From: Arabidopsis thaliana
Lineage: Eukaryota > Streptophyta > Magnoliopsida > Brassicales > Brassicaceae
Assembly: GCF_000001735.4 (NCBI RefSeq)
Contig: NC_003074.8
Span: forward strand, 17,181,261 to 17,245,260
Direction: 5' to 3'
Length of the DNA: 64,000 bases
Of this stretch, positions 41,781 through 53,233 are shown piece after piece. The notes beneath the pieces were generated by a model, which saw only the letters and a program-made list of their open reading frames with translations, ran no database searches and was not told the origin of the DNA. How positions within the stretch are numbered: position 1 is the stretch's first letter; each line of letters begins with the position of its first letter. The translations under genes and the position numbers were made by a program.

Positions 41781-42803
41781 CAGCACTTCGTCTAGTGCCC
41801 GGCAAAAAACAGAACAAATCGCTTCTCTCAACAACCTACAAAAATATGAACCAAACAAGTTACCAGAAATTATCATTGGAAGAACGGTATAATTTTTTTC
41901 GCAACATTTCTTTACTGTTTTTCCTCATTCTTTAACTCACAATGTATACATTGAAAGATCGAATACAAACCCTATGGCCAGGACACGACCTGTAATGTTG
42001 TAATGGTATGAAAATATTCAACAAAAGTGTTACAATTATGTCATAAAGTAGAGTTTTCCTATAATTCTTGTTAGCAGTTTTGTCATCATTTTGTTATAAG
42101 AAATAAATAAATTTGTATATAGTTCTTGTTAGCAGTTTTTGATTTTTAGCTTGTTATCACTAATACTTATGAACAACATAATGATTTACCTGTTAATCTT
42201 GTTTTGTTTCCATTATCTTCTAGAGGTTTATGTTATTGTGTAGCTCCTTGTGATCCTTCTGCACTGTTACCACAGCCACATGCAAACATAAGATCTCTTA
42301 TTTAGTCTAGGGTTCTTCTGAATTCAATGCATTTTTGATTTTCCATAGGGCAATAGGAAAAATTGTGTCAGAAAATAATTGATTAATTCCGTTACGACAA
42401 AATAATAGAAAATATGACGAAATTATTCGCGTATGATGCGATGACGAAACGTATGACTTTAGATAAAACTATATGGGCGTTTTCAGTGAGGCCCAATAAT
42501 TATGGGCCTAGTCCATTTACTTTTTCTATTAATATCAACACGTAACATCGGAAATTGATGAGGGATTACTATTTACGTCCAACATTGTTTCCCTTTTGAA
42601 CCACCTGAAACGCTAAGTGACCAGAGCTCTGTTTTGTTTCTATTTTCATGACTTTGTGTGTTGTGTTGTATTGAATGTTTCTCTCTCCCTCTCTCATCAT
42701 CTAATCTCGAATCTCAATTTCTTCTTTATTCTTCTTCTTCTCTCTCTCCTCTGTTCTATCTCTTTCTAACACTCAAGCCTCTCACGGTCACGGGCTCACG
42801 GCC
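41781..42803. promoter_or_regulatory. Spacer and REM gene promoter with inverted TCP/site II elements
   Basis: 41781-42340 is kinase 3' flank with a short duplication (ATTCTTGTTAGCAGTTTT near 42063 and TTCTTGTTAGCAGTTTTT near 42124). GGCCCA at 42490-42495 and TGGGCC at 42503-42508 form an inverted pair about 300 bp before the REM start. These are site II elements bound by TCP factors and typical of proliferating tissue. 42670-42790 is a CT-rich leader. Confidence 0.5.
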
Positions 42804-44056
42804 ATGGAAGAGAACTCAAGTAAAAAAAAGCTATCGGAAACTATGAGCATACAAGATACAGTTCTGAAGTTTTTCAGAGTTTACATACCAAATCAAACCG
42901 CGGATGACATGGTAATACGTTGCTTAAATCTCTTAGAACAGAGCATTTCCGTTCTGTTTTTGCAAGATCTTGTCTTTTTCCGAGTTTTGAATGATATGTA
43001 TTGAACAATCTTGAAAGTTTTAGCTTTAGCAGACATTTTTTTGAGTTTTAGGTTGTGTGTTTATGTGATGTGACAAATCCATCGGTGGTATGATATGGTT
43101 TTGAAATTATGTTAGTGTTGTTCAAAGTAAGATGTGTGTTTCTCTATTGTTTTGTACAGAATCTACCTTTGGTTTCAGACAAGATCTCAGGGAAGCCTCT
43201 TCCTCGGAAGGTAACTGTTAAAAGTGTGTCCTCGGGGAACATTTGGAGGATGGAAATGAAAGCAAACGGTAACACAGTGTTTCTCCGAGACGGGTGGAAG
43301 AAAATCGTCAAGGACGAGAATGTGACTGAGCCAATTTTCTTGGAGTTTGAGTTCGATGGTTATGGTGTGTTCCACTTTTGCGTGTACGAGTATGGTTCAA
43401 TGTGTAAAAGGATGAGATCTCCAATGGAAAAAGAAGTGATTAAAGTGGACAGTGAAGAAGATGTGCTTGTGGGGAATGAAGAGAGCACAAAAGGGCTTGA
43501 GGAGTCGCCAAGAAGAGGTATATATAAATAGACTTTACATTTTCGAGGTTTATAAGAGAATCTTCTATCAATGCTTTTATAAGTGTTTTGTTTCCTAATT
43601 GTTGGATAGGTGGTACAAGTAGAAGACGTGCGAAACTGAAGACTAAGAGTCATAAGATTTATGAACATCTAGACAACAAACTAAACCCGTCGTTTCCGGT
43701 TGATATGACTCAAAATAGAACGGTAAAGAAACCGAAATGTGACTAAAGAAAACTTCAAATGACTAAATGGTTTGTCATTCATTATGATTGGTTCTGATTT
43801 TCAGCGCATACCGTCTTTACTTATAAAGGACTACAACTTGACATTTCCCAACATGGTTATCATGCGTGACAAGATTGGCATATTGAAGAGAAGAATCGTG
43901 ATTTGGAAGAACAGATCCGTGTATCTAAATGGAATCGGTAGTATCATCCGAAGGAATCATGTGAAGCCAGGTAATGAAGTGGTATTCGAACTTAAGATGG
44001 TCAATGGTTATCACGGTTTGGTTCACGAAATCAAGGTCCACATTATCAAGGCCTGA
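42804..44056 (+). CDS. REM-type protein with two B3 domains
   Basis: Four exons: 42804-42911, 43160-43517, 43610-43722, 43805-44056, together 831 bases and 276 aa, GT/AG with matching phases. The N-terminal B3 domain (about 20-120) reads FFRVYIPNQT, LPRKVTVKSVSSG, WRMEMKANGNTVFLRDGWKKIVKDE, then FLEFEFDGYGVFHFCVYE. A Ser/Glu/Lys-rich linker with the possible basic nuclear signal RRRAKLKTK follows. A shorter C-terminal B3 domain (about 193-276) has LTFPNMVIMRD and HVKPGNEVVFELKM. REM proteins are plant B3 DNA-binding factors, many active in reproductive meristems; many bind DNA with little sequence preference. I recall the locus as At3g46770 but am unsure of its REM number. Confidence 0.88.
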
Positions 44057-46740
44057 TCATATTCTTACATGTTGTTCTATCTTAGAGAATGTTAATTGAA
44101 ATGTTTAAGTTATTTATTTCGTTTATGACGAACATTCAAATGTTCAACATTAGATGCATTTACCACATTAGTATACTCACTCAAGTGACTAGTGCCATCA
44201 TCAAAATGATCATTTGACTGAAAAAGAGGGTTTTCATTAGCAACGTTAGAACGTTAGAATTTTCATGAGCACTTCTTTTTTCATAAATCTATCTAAAGAA
44301 TCTCTTTGTGATTCAATAAACAAATCATCTTGTTTTTTTTTTCCTCTTTTGATACCTAGGTAATTGACCATTTAAGATGCAATCTAAATGTCAAGTAAAA
44401 GGAAGAACAGAACCTGGATTTAACCCTTAGGAAGAACGTGTGATTGTGTGAACTACAAGGTCCGCTACCACCCAAGAACAATAGAAAACCTAAAAAGATT
44501 AGTAAATGAAATTAAAATTTTATAACACAAAATAATGGTCTCGAAGAAACAGATTACAAATTTAGAACCAAATATTTTGCTCTTACCAATTTACAAATTA
44601 AGGTAAAAACACACAACAAGAGTTCAAGACAATAAATCATGAAAGTGTGTACACAAAATAAACTTTAAAACTGAACTTTCGTCCCTTCCAAGTTTCAGCC
44701 GAAGATGCACATATTCATGACAAAAGAAAATCTTTCATCTTTCTTTTGTTAATGGAGATTGATATGATCAAATTACCCTAATGACTACTCTCTCAAATAA
44801 AGAGGTTGTTGTAGCACTTAGGGATAGAATTCCATAAAGTTCTCGGATCACACAATAGATTAATAGTTTTGAATAAAGCTAAACAGAAAATATTATAAAT
44901 GTAAAAGACAAGAAAACAATAAATGAGATTGGTTGTAGATTCAAATGATTAAAACGTTGGGTTTAGGAAAATTCTCAGGAAATATCATAATAATAGATCT
45001 AGCAGTAAACTAGGATTATTAACGAACCATTCTAGAACTCAAATCACTAATATACAATAAGCGGTGGTGTTCCGCGAAACTCACTATGCTTAATAGTATT
45101 GATCCCAACTCTCTTGTAAATCCCTAGAGTTAAGCAAGCATTATAATCAGGTTTGATAAATTCACCTAAGTAATCGACGCTAGCACGCATCTAAATAGTA
45201 GGCTCATCTAAGATAGTTTCAGTAATAGATACATATGGTGCGTATACCTATTATCCTAAAATCAAGTTCTAGTTAGTTACTCTAAAACTAACATTAAGAA
45301 CAATCAAAGATGAAAAATTCTAAATATATTATCCTAACAGGGTTATCGATCTACTAGTTCATCCAAATCCTAAATGAGAATCCCTAAACCCAACAAAGAA
45401 CTACTCAAGCATGATCATAGAAGAACAAAACATGATTGAATAAGAAATCAATGATGAAATTAAGAAGAGAAAAGAGTTTAGAAGAATCTTCTCTAAAGGG
45501 AGTCTCTACCGGGTTTTGCTCCCAAGAATAAAAGAGATAATAAGAGTTAGGTCTAAACAATGACCATAAAATTCAATATATAAGTTCCTAAAACGTGACG
45601 GGCCTTCTTGAAAATAAGGAAACGTTCTAGGCCGAATTTTATAATCTTCAAAACTTCAATAAATTGCGCAATTGAATTGCCGTCAAGTATTAGTGTCGCT
45701 CGACACCAGGGGTTGTGTCGATTGACACCTACGTCAATTTTCGTCTCAGGATTGCTTCTACAGCCTAAGTTGTATGTTTTGTTCAAGAATGCTCCATAAT
45801 CTCCAAATGCATCCCAAACATGTAAAGACTTGAAAAAGACTAGAAAAGACTCTACAAATAACAAAAGAACTCTAAAAACTATACCTAGATCATAGCTAAA
45901 AGCAGTGAAAATCGAGGTATATCAGAGATGAAGTTGAGAAAATTATGGAAAGATGAACAGTCTTAGAGCTAAAACACATCATCCACTCATAACCTAAAAT
46001 AGTGACACATCAATTATTTCTTTAAATTTTAGATTAGGGCAGTTAAAATTTTCCAGTTATCTTACAACTATACACAAACTTGTGAATAATTTTTGACAAA
46101 AATCACATAATGTAATATATTTATAGTATATAATCCAATTATGATATTAATTCATTAAAAGTTAATACATACATATATTATTCATTTGCAAAATACTTTA
46201 ATCTGATTTCATAACAATTCATCATATGAAAGTCAAACTTGACTATTGATGATCATATTTATAAATAAGGGTTTACATGGTGAGTTTTTAAAGAAAAAAT
46301 CTATACCATGAACCAAACATTAGATTTCTTATTCATCTAATCATTTAAGGATCACAAGATTTGGTGATAGTTAATTTTTGGAATCATTTTAACTTTCGTT
46401 GATGATATTTGGCCCACTATTGATGGGTTTATATTAGGATTTATTACGTTGTGAATCTATTTTATATACCGAACTTGAAATTTATATCATCTACAGAAAA
46501 TCTGCTAGGACGTTGCAAAAATATAAGAGTAGTTTTGATATTTTGAAAATATTGTATTCAAATTAATATTGAAAAACAGCACATTTTAGATCATTTATAT
46601 TTTAATTAATACGTATATCTAAGATTATATAAGTGTCAACTTTTAATTTTAAGTGTTTTTTCTTTTTATGCATGACGGTCAATCACATCAAATTTTTTAA
46701 CGAGACACATACATATTTTACATTATTATTGCAAATAACT
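44057..46740. other. Repeat-like intergenic DNA without recognisable genes
   Basis: About 2.7 kb, AT-rich, no coding frame. 44430-45930 has a different, less T-run-rich texture and looks like old retroelement DNA. It includes two nearby imperfect palindromes, GTGTCGCTCGACAC (45693-45706) and GTGTCGATTGACAC (45715-45728). No LTR ends, PBS or polypurine tract could be fixed. 46050-46740 is plain AT-rich DNA. Confidence 0.4.
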
Positions 46741-46769
46741 ACTAACCGAATAAAAATCTATTGAATTTT

Positions 46770-47195
46770 CTGAGATTCTCTCCGGCTTGTTTTTGCTACG
46801 ATGATACAAAACCACTGCAAATTGCAGCATCTGAGTCTGGTTAGTGCAAAAACCGATAAAAGAAGGTTTTTAGAGGAAGACGAGGAGAAAAAACCAATAC
46901 AATAGATTTCTCTAACTGAATGTCCCAGTTTTTATTAAACCGTTTCTTCAGATTTCCGATTTAGATTAATCAGCGCGTGTCTTCCGGTTCCTGTTCGAAT
47001 TGGAAATGTCAGTTTCTTCATTCAGTTGAAAAGTTCATTAGCAAAACACAATTGCTTAGGAATATTTATTTGTATAGAAAAATATAATAAATATAAACAG
47101 TCTCAAATTCGATGATTTTCTCTATTAACTTGATCGCTGTTCTCTGATTTAACTGATCCCTCAAAACCGATATCAAATTCTGATTTAACTTTAAT
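46770..47195 (-). repeat. Dispersed repeat copy C, inverted
   Basis: The reverse complement of this stretch matches 7318-7760: AAATTTGAT-ATC, GATCAAGTTAATAGAGAAAATCATCGAATTTG, AATATTTATTTGTATA, GGAAATGTCAGTTTC and CCTTTTATCGGTTTT-type blocks in the same order. It lies about 36 kb from copies A and B and opposite to them, near the start of PTAC16. Confidence 0.75.
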
Positions 47196-47505
47196 TTCAT
47201 TTTGGATACAAATGATATTACGTGAAAATATTGTAGCAAAGCTGAAAGTATTTTAATATCTGGGCCCGCAGGATCAAGATTCTGTGGCGAAAAGTTCAGA
47301 CCAAGCCACATCAAGATATGTTAATGACGTGGCATTCTATTATTGGCTATGAATCTGTTCTGGATAACAAAAGCATCATCCGTAAAAAACACAAACAACG
47401 AAAGTCTTTTTTGCACTCGCCATGGTGTCTCATCTTCAATGTATGGCATCCACATTGTTTACTTGAGGTACAAGCAAAACGTCTAAGCTCGTCGACCTCC
47501 TCTTA
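47196..47505. promoter_or_regulatory. PTAC16 5' flank
   Basis: CCAAGCCACATCAAGATATG, ACGTGGCATTC (ACGTGGCA at 47320-47327, an ABRE/G-box-like core) and AATGTATGGCATCC precede the ATG at 47506. No TATA box is obvious. The repeat copy C begins only about 310 bp upstream, so it may limit or supply the promoter. Confidence 0.4.
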
Positions 47506-49761
47506 ATGGCTTCAAGTTCAACTTCATTCCCGTTAACCACCGCGCCACCGCAGGGTGTCAGGTTTAACCGGAGAAAACCGAGGTTAACCGTGTGGGCTAA
47601 GCAAACGGCGTTTCAACTCGGGAAAACGAAGGGTGATGATGACTCGGAGGGGAAACAAAAAGGGAAGAACCCGTTCCAGTTTGATTTCGGTAAGTTACCG
47701 GACATGAAGTCACTGATACCGGTTGTGACGAATCCTTCTACCGGTTTAGTGTTTGGTAATAACAGAAAGAAAGATCCTGGTACTATTTTTGTGGCTGGTG
47801 CTACGGGACAAGCTGGTATACGCATAGCTCAAACGCTCTTACAACGAGGATTCAGTGTTCGAGCCGGTGTTCCTGACCTTGGAGCTGCCCAGGACCTAGC
47901 TCGTGTCGCGGCTACTTACAAGGTCCGGTTTTGTTTTTAAGTCCTTTAATTCATAATCTGTCAATTTTCTAAACGCGATAATGTTGATCTTGATATTTGG
48001 TCGCAATCGCACTTTGGATTTAAGATTTAGCGATACGCAAACTCGGTTTGGTATTAATAATTGCTTTAACTTCGCATGTAATGTTATGTAAGTACTGTAT
48101 GTCAGTGTGTCACTCGTAATAATTCACATTAACGTGTGATTACGAATTTGGTGGCGTTTAGAGCTTTGATTTATGGTTTGACGATCAGCTTTTCAACAGA
48201 TTTTATCAAATGATGAAGTCAAGAGGCTAAACGCAGTTCAATCCCCCTTCCAAGACGCTGAATCAATAGCAAAAGCGATTGGAAACGCAACCAAAGTTGT
48301 TGTTACGGTCGGGGCAACAGAGAATGGTCCGGACGCCCAAGTTTCGACCTCAGACGCATTGCTCGTGGTCCAAGCAGCTGAGCTAGCCGGCGTAAGCCAC
48401 GTGGCGATAGTCTACGACGGCACCATCAGCGGGTCCACATACAACGTGCTCGACGGGATTACTTCGTTTTTCGGCAATCTTTTCGCAAAATCTCAGCCAT
48501 TGACTATCTCTGACCTCATCGAGAAAGTAGCTCAAACCGACGTGGCCTACACACTCATAAAGACGAGTTTGACGGAGGATTTCTCTCCGGAGAAAGCTTA
48601 TAACGTCGTCGTTTCAGCTGAAGGGAGTAACAGCGGCAGTGGCAGTAGTTCGTCCGAGGCCTACAAAGTAATGTAATGTATGCGATAAAAAGGGATTATT
48701 ATCATACATTACATTGAAACGAAATCATTTGGTTATAAATTGGTTTTGATTAATGGTTTTATTAACTTGTTTTGATGTTCTGTTTGTGACCAGGTTCCGA
48801 AGTTGAAGATTGCGTCGCTGGTTGCAGACATTTTTGCGAATACGGCCGTGGCAGAAAATAAGGTAGCGTATAGCACAAGTAACTTACCAGTCAAGTTTGT
48901 GATTGTTCATCATACAAACGCAGACACTAGGGCAAGAATTATCTCCGTTGAATTAAATTATATCTGTGTTTTCACTCAAAAGCATCGGCTTTGTTTTGTG
49001 TGTCCTTTTGCAGGTGGTGGAAGTTTCTACAGATCCATCAGCACCATCGCGGCCAGTGGACGAGCTTTTCAGGTAAATGAGTCCTCTGTTGATTGATTCA
49101 AAAGTCATTGGAATAATATAATGATCTTAAAACTAGCGAATTCGGATTTAAACGCGTTCTCGATCGATAGAGTGTTTCTAGCTTAGATAAACGTTTGTGT
49201 TAACTTCTTTTAATGAAACATTATCTATGAATTAATGATAGTGTAATCCCGGAAGATGGGAGGAGAAAAGTGTACGCAGATGCGATCGCAAGGGAAAGAG
49301 CAGAGGAAGAAGCTAAAGTTGCAGCTGACAAAGCTCGAGAGGCAGCAGAAGCAGCGAAAGAGTTTGAGAAGCAAATGCAAAAGCTCTCTGAGAAAGAAGC
49401 AGAAGCTGCAAGCTTAGCTGAGGATGCGCAGCAGAAAGCAGATGCCGTGGGAGTCACAGTGGACGGTTTATTTAACAAGGCGAAAGATATCAGCTCAGGT
49501 CTCTCCTGGAATAAACTCGGCTCTCAGTTCGCAACTGCGATTCAGAACGCTTCAGAGACGCCTAAAGTACAGGTTGCTACGGTCAGAGGACAAGCAAAAG
49601 CGAGAAACTTGCCACCCAAGAAAGCAGTGGTGAAGCAGAGACCATCATCTCCGTTTGCATCCAAACCGAAAGAAGAACGTCCGAAGAAGCCGGAGAAAGA
49701 GGTGAGGAAAGTGTTCGGAGGATTGTTTAAGCAAGAGACCATCTACATCGACGATGATTGA
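47506..49761 (+). CDS. PTAC16: PTAC16, plastid nucleoid/thylakoid Rossmann-fold protein
   Basis: Five exons: 47506-47922, 48200-48667, 48794-48862, 49014-49072, 49242-49761, together 1533 bases and 510 aa, with all phases matching. The N-terminus is a Ser/Thr/Arg transit peptide. A NAD(P)-binding atypical SDR fold starts at TIFVAGATGQAGIRIAQ with GATGQAG at 98-104. The C-terminal third is a charged Ala/Glu/Lys coiled coil (YADAIARERAEEEAKVAADK) then a basic KKAVVKQRPSSPFASKPKEE tail. Found in the plastid transcriptionally active chromosome and reported as a thylakoid phosphoprotein; exact function is unsettled. I recall it as At3g46780. The large opposite-strand Ser/Ala ORF at 49221-49478 is a shadow of the coiled coil. 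Confidence 0.95.
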
Positions 49762-50079
49762 AAAGGCCATATGCGATGTCCTTTTGAAGTTCCGTACAGT
49801 TTCCTTTTTTCTCTTTCCTTCTGTTTCAAGTTAAAATTCTGTAATCGTATGACAAAATTATACATAAAAAACCATCATTCTCTCTTTAAATCCCTTGATA
49901 TAACACAAGTTTTTAATTTGATTCACCTCAATTAAATTCTTAATACAAGTTTGAAGAAGATCACATCCGAATGTATATTTTATTAATCCCTAAAATACAT
50001 AATCCAAACTAAAACAAAGAAATCAAAAACCGCCTTTGAGATAAAGCATGAAGAGAAAGAAAAAGATGATTACAAGAAT

Positions 50080-50316
50080 CTAAATCCCATCAGCTTGTTC
50101 ATTGATACCGTGTTGAATTCGTCCAGCGTTGTTGTTTAAGAACATCATAGCCATTAGGGCTAAGATTATGAAGAAAATCGTTCCAGTTCCTAATCCTATG
50201 CCGCTTGGTCTGGTAGCAATCTTCTTCGAAACATTATTGTTCCGGCTGCTACAATAGCTTATCAAAACCCAAACAAATGCAGAATACGCCAGAATTAAGA
50301 TCGCAGCCGTTGGCAT
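50080..50316 (-). CDS. Small putative membrane protein (78 aa)
   Basis: The frame begins with a real ATG at 50316 (MPTAAILILAYSAFVWVLIS) and ends at TAG. Two hydrophobic segments are seen, residues 3-19 and about 46-61 (GTGTIFFIILALMAMMFL), joined by a basic loop (NNNVSKKIATRPSG). A short polar C-terminus (NNAGRIQHGINEQADGI) follows. Two-helix layout, clean start, and T-rich DNA with few coding signals around it argue for a real small gene, but I do not recognise the family. It sits on minus between PTAC16 (plus) and CRR2 (minus). An upstream TTTCTTT-rich leader at 50320-50430 fits a 5' UTR. Confidence 0.55.
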   Translation of the reverse strand: MPTAAILILAYSAFVWVLISYCSSRNNNVSKKIATRPSGIGLGTGTIFFIILALMAMMFLNNNAGRIQHGINEQADGI

Positions 50317-50714
50317 CTTTAATATCTCTTTCTTGTGTTCGTGTGCAGAAACTGACTACTCTTGTGTTTTCTTTCTTGTGTTTGTGTTTTTAGACTCTTG
50401 TGTTTTCTTTTATATTGCATGTTTAAACTAATTAATGTCAATTCGTTTGTTTCCATTTTTTTTCTTTCCAAAAAAAAAGAAGACAATTTCTTTTTCGAAT
50501 TTGAGGGCACAATGAAAGTGAGATACTTTTTTTTTGTTTATTGAAGAACAATATGATAGTAACAATGAACCCAACAGATTTCGTTGGCATATATAACAGG
50601 AAATTTCTAAGCCTAACTTGTTTGTTATTTCTTTGACCTAAGTCCAAGAACTCAAGTCGAGATCTCTCCTTTGCTTATTATACACACAAGCAAATGTATA
50701 AGTCCCCATATGCA
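50317..50714. other. T-rich leader of the small gene and CRR2 3' flank
   Basis: Contains CTCTTGTGTTTTCTTTC repeated twice (about 50359 and 50395) and low-complexity T and A runs. No gene supported; the ORFs in either strand come from the low complexity. Confidence 0.5.
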
Positions 50715-52688
50715 TTACCAGTAATCTCCACAAGAACACACTCCATTCTTGAATCGATGAAACCGGTTCACATCTCTGACTAGAATCTCTTTCTCCATAA
50801 ACTTCGAGATGAACTTTGTAAACAAGTGACAGTCCTCGCACAAACGCAAGTTCTTCGTGATTCTGATTGGTTCTCCTTTCGATGTATTTATCAGCCCAAA
50901 CGCCAACGCAAGTTTCTCACTGTGTCCCAACACTATCCTCTCTTTTTCTTCTGTTTCAAGCTCATACAGAACTCCTTTGGTCTGTGGTATGTACCCTTTC
51001 TCCTTCATATCTTCGGCTAACTTAACCAAGAAAGCATGAATCTGTTCCATAAGAGGGTTAAACTCATCAACCGAGACAAACGAGTACATTTTCCTCCTCA
51101 CTTCCATCCAGCATCGACCAGGCAGCTTCTGCAGTCCCCTGTGTTCTAGAAGCTTCTTCACTCTCTTAACCTCATCCCACATCTGAGCTTCCGCGTAAAT
51201 GTCTGCCAACAACACATAGTTCCCTGCATTTTTTGGTTCAAGCGCAAAGAGCCTTCTACTCGCCCGCTCTGCAAGCTCAACATTACCGTGAATTCTACAA
51301 GAACCAAGAAGGGAACCCCAAACCTTAGGCCCTGGTTCAGTCCTCATGTCTTGTACCATCTTTGCTGCCTCGTCTAACCTATTCGCCCGACCTAACAGAT
51401 CAACCATACAAGCATAATGTTCGATTTGTGGTTTTATCCCATGGTCTCTCCACATTGTTTCAAACAGTCTCTTTCCTTCTTCAACAAGACCCTCGTGGCT
51501 GCAAGCTCCCAAAACGCTGACAAATGTTACGGGAGTTGGGGAAGCCCCGTTGGCGAGCATCTCTTCAAATATCTGAATTGCTTTTTTTCCATACCCGTGA
51601 ACGCCATAGCTTGATATCAAGGAATTCCAGGACACAACATCCCGGTCATGCATTCGATCAAATACTCTTTGTCCCACTTCAAGCTTACCGCATCTACCAT
51701 ACATCGTCACAAGAGCACTGATCACTGGCAATATGGAGTCAAGCCCCCGTCTGAGTATGTACCCATGAATCAATTTCCCTTGCTCTAAAGCCGCAAGCGA
51801 AGCACAAGCTTGAAGCACACTAACCATAGTCACAGAATTCGGAGATGAATCTTTGGTTTCTCTCATCATTTCACGGAAAGTCCTCAGAGCTTCAAAAGCT
51901 TTCCCGTTCTTTGCATAGCAGGCGATCATAGCGCTCCAAGAAACAACGTTCCTCACCGGCATTCCCCCAAACACATAGCTGGCATAATCCACACAGCCAA
52001 ATCTAGCATACATGTCCACCAACGTAGTCATAATGTAAACATGAGAACTGTAACCTCGTCGAGTAAGATGTGCATGAATCTCTTTCCCTTTCATCAGATG
52101 ATTCACCGTGCATTCCGATGCAACACAAGCCTTGAGAACATAAGTGTATGTGAACCTATCTGACTCAACTCCAATCCTATTCATCTTCCAATACAAACCC
52201 AACACTTCTTCTCCATGACCTGCTAACGTAAGGGCTCGAAACAAAGCGTTCCAGACATATATAGTTCTCTTACGCGTTTTATCGAACACCTTCCGTGCAT
52301 AATCCACAGAACCCAAATCCGAGTACATACCAATAAGCTTCGTAGCCAAAAAAGGATCTTGATCAGACCCATTATCCAGAATATGTCGATGAACACGTAG
52401 AGCATCAGAAAGAGAGCTCCGATGACCGCAGCAGAGAATCAGAAGCTCGTAAGTCTGTTGACTTGGGCTAGATTCCTGAGACAAGACGCGAATCGCTTGT
52501 TTAAGTTTACCCTCTTTGCACAATGATTGAATTAGCTGATTATTAGAGATTTTAGCTCCGGCGCCGGAGGAAATTGAAGGATTGTTTAAAGCAACGGAAC
52601 ACGACGGTGGCTTCAGAGGAGAGCGAGGTAAGAAGTTAACTGTATGATAAGTTGGTTGTATTACTTGAGGAGGGTGAGACAGAAACAT
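50715..52688 (-). CDS. CRR2: CRR2, chloroplast DYW-type pentatricopeptide repeat protein
   Basis: Intronless, 657 aa, as I recall for At3g46790. The N-terminus (1 to about 45, MFLSHPPQVIQPTYHTVNFL) looks like a plastid transit peptide. PLS-type PPR repeats fill about 75-440, with motifs such as VYIMTTLVDMYARFGCVDYA and VVSWSAMIACYAKNGKAFEA. E motifs follow, then the DYW domain with the cytidine-deaminase-like zinc signature (GHSEKLA and CEDC) ending CSCGDYW. CRR2 is needed for intergenic cleavage of the plastid rps7-ndhB transcript and so for NDH complex accumulation. The intact C-terminal DYW end agrees with that. Confidence 0.96.
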   Translation of the reverse strand: MFLSHPPQVIQPTYHTVNFLPRSPLKPPSCSVALNNPSISSGAGAKISNNQLIQSLCKEGKLKQAIRVLSQESSPSQQTYELLILCCGHRSSLSDALRVHRHILDNGSDQDPFLATKLIGMYSDLGSVDYARKVFDKTRKRTIYVWNALFRALTLAGHGEEVLGLYWKMNRIGVESDRFTYTYVLKACVASECTVNHLMKGKEIHAHLTRRGYSSHVYIMTTLVDMYARFGCVDYASYVFGGMPVRNVVSWSAMIACYAKNGKAFEALRTFREMMRETKDSSPNSVTMVSVLQACASLAALEQGKLIHGYILRRGLDSILPVISALVTMYGRCGKLEVGQRVFDRMHDRDVVSWNSLISSYGVHGYGKKAIQIFEEMLANGASPTPVTFVSVLGACSHEGLVEEGKRLFETMWRDHGIKPQIEHYACMVDLLGRANRLDEAAKMVQDMRTEPGPKVWGSLLGSCRIHGNVELAERASRRLFALEPKNAGNYVLLADIYAEAQMWDEVKRVKKLLEHRGLQKLPGRCWMEVRRKMYSFVSVDEFNPLMEQIHAFLVKLAEDMKEKGYIPQTKGVLYELETEEKERIVLGHSEKLALAFGLINTSKGEPIRITKNLRLCEDCHLFTKFISKFMEKEILVRDVNRFHRFKNGVCSCGDYW

Positions 52689-53233
52689 TTTTCCGATGAG
52701 TTTACCGGAAAATTCCCAAAGAAAAACATAAAAATTCGCGGCTTTTCTATCAAATCTGCTTTTTGGATCGACGATAATAAAGAGAGGGGCTTTTTACTTG
52801 CCGATGCCACTAGTTTTCTCTGCTACTTCCGTTGGTTGGTTTACACGTGCCAATCACGTGGTTAGAAATGGGCCTTCTTGAATTAGGCCCATATTTGGTT
52901 AGTTTTGAATTGGGCTGATCTAAGTTTACGAGGCATCTTTTGCGCCGGGAATAATTTTCTTCCACGGCGGCCACCTGCGGGCCACCAGTATTCTGGCGAG
53001 ATCCATTTCCAATCACCCAATGTAACGCTAATTTAACAATTATTTGATTCTATATCCCTTGGTGATTCACGAGGAAATAATTTATATGCAATCAAATCAA
53101 ATACAAGAGTATTTTTAAAAACATATATAATATATAATTCATGTAAAACATAATTTCATTCATGGAGGTTGGCTTAAAAGAAAAATAACGATAGAAACAG
53201 TACATTATTAGTATCATGATACACTACTATTGT
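52689..53233. promoter_or_regulatory. CRR2 promoter with site II cluster; DC1 gene 3' flank
   Basis: Three GGCCCA/TGGGC words lie at 52869-52874, 52886-52891 and 52911-52916, 180-230 bp upstream of the CRR2 start. Such TCP-bound clusters are usual in promoters of organelle gene-expression genes. 52800-52850 (TGCCGATGCCACTAGTTTTCTCTGCTACTTCCG) recurs at 55831-55862 with small changes. 53000-53233 is 3' flank of the DC1 gene. Confidence 0.55.

Noticed and set aside
49221..49478. Minus-strand Ser/Ala-rich ORF opposite the PTAC16 last exon
   Set aside because: Shadow of the Ala/Glu/Lys coiled-coil codons.
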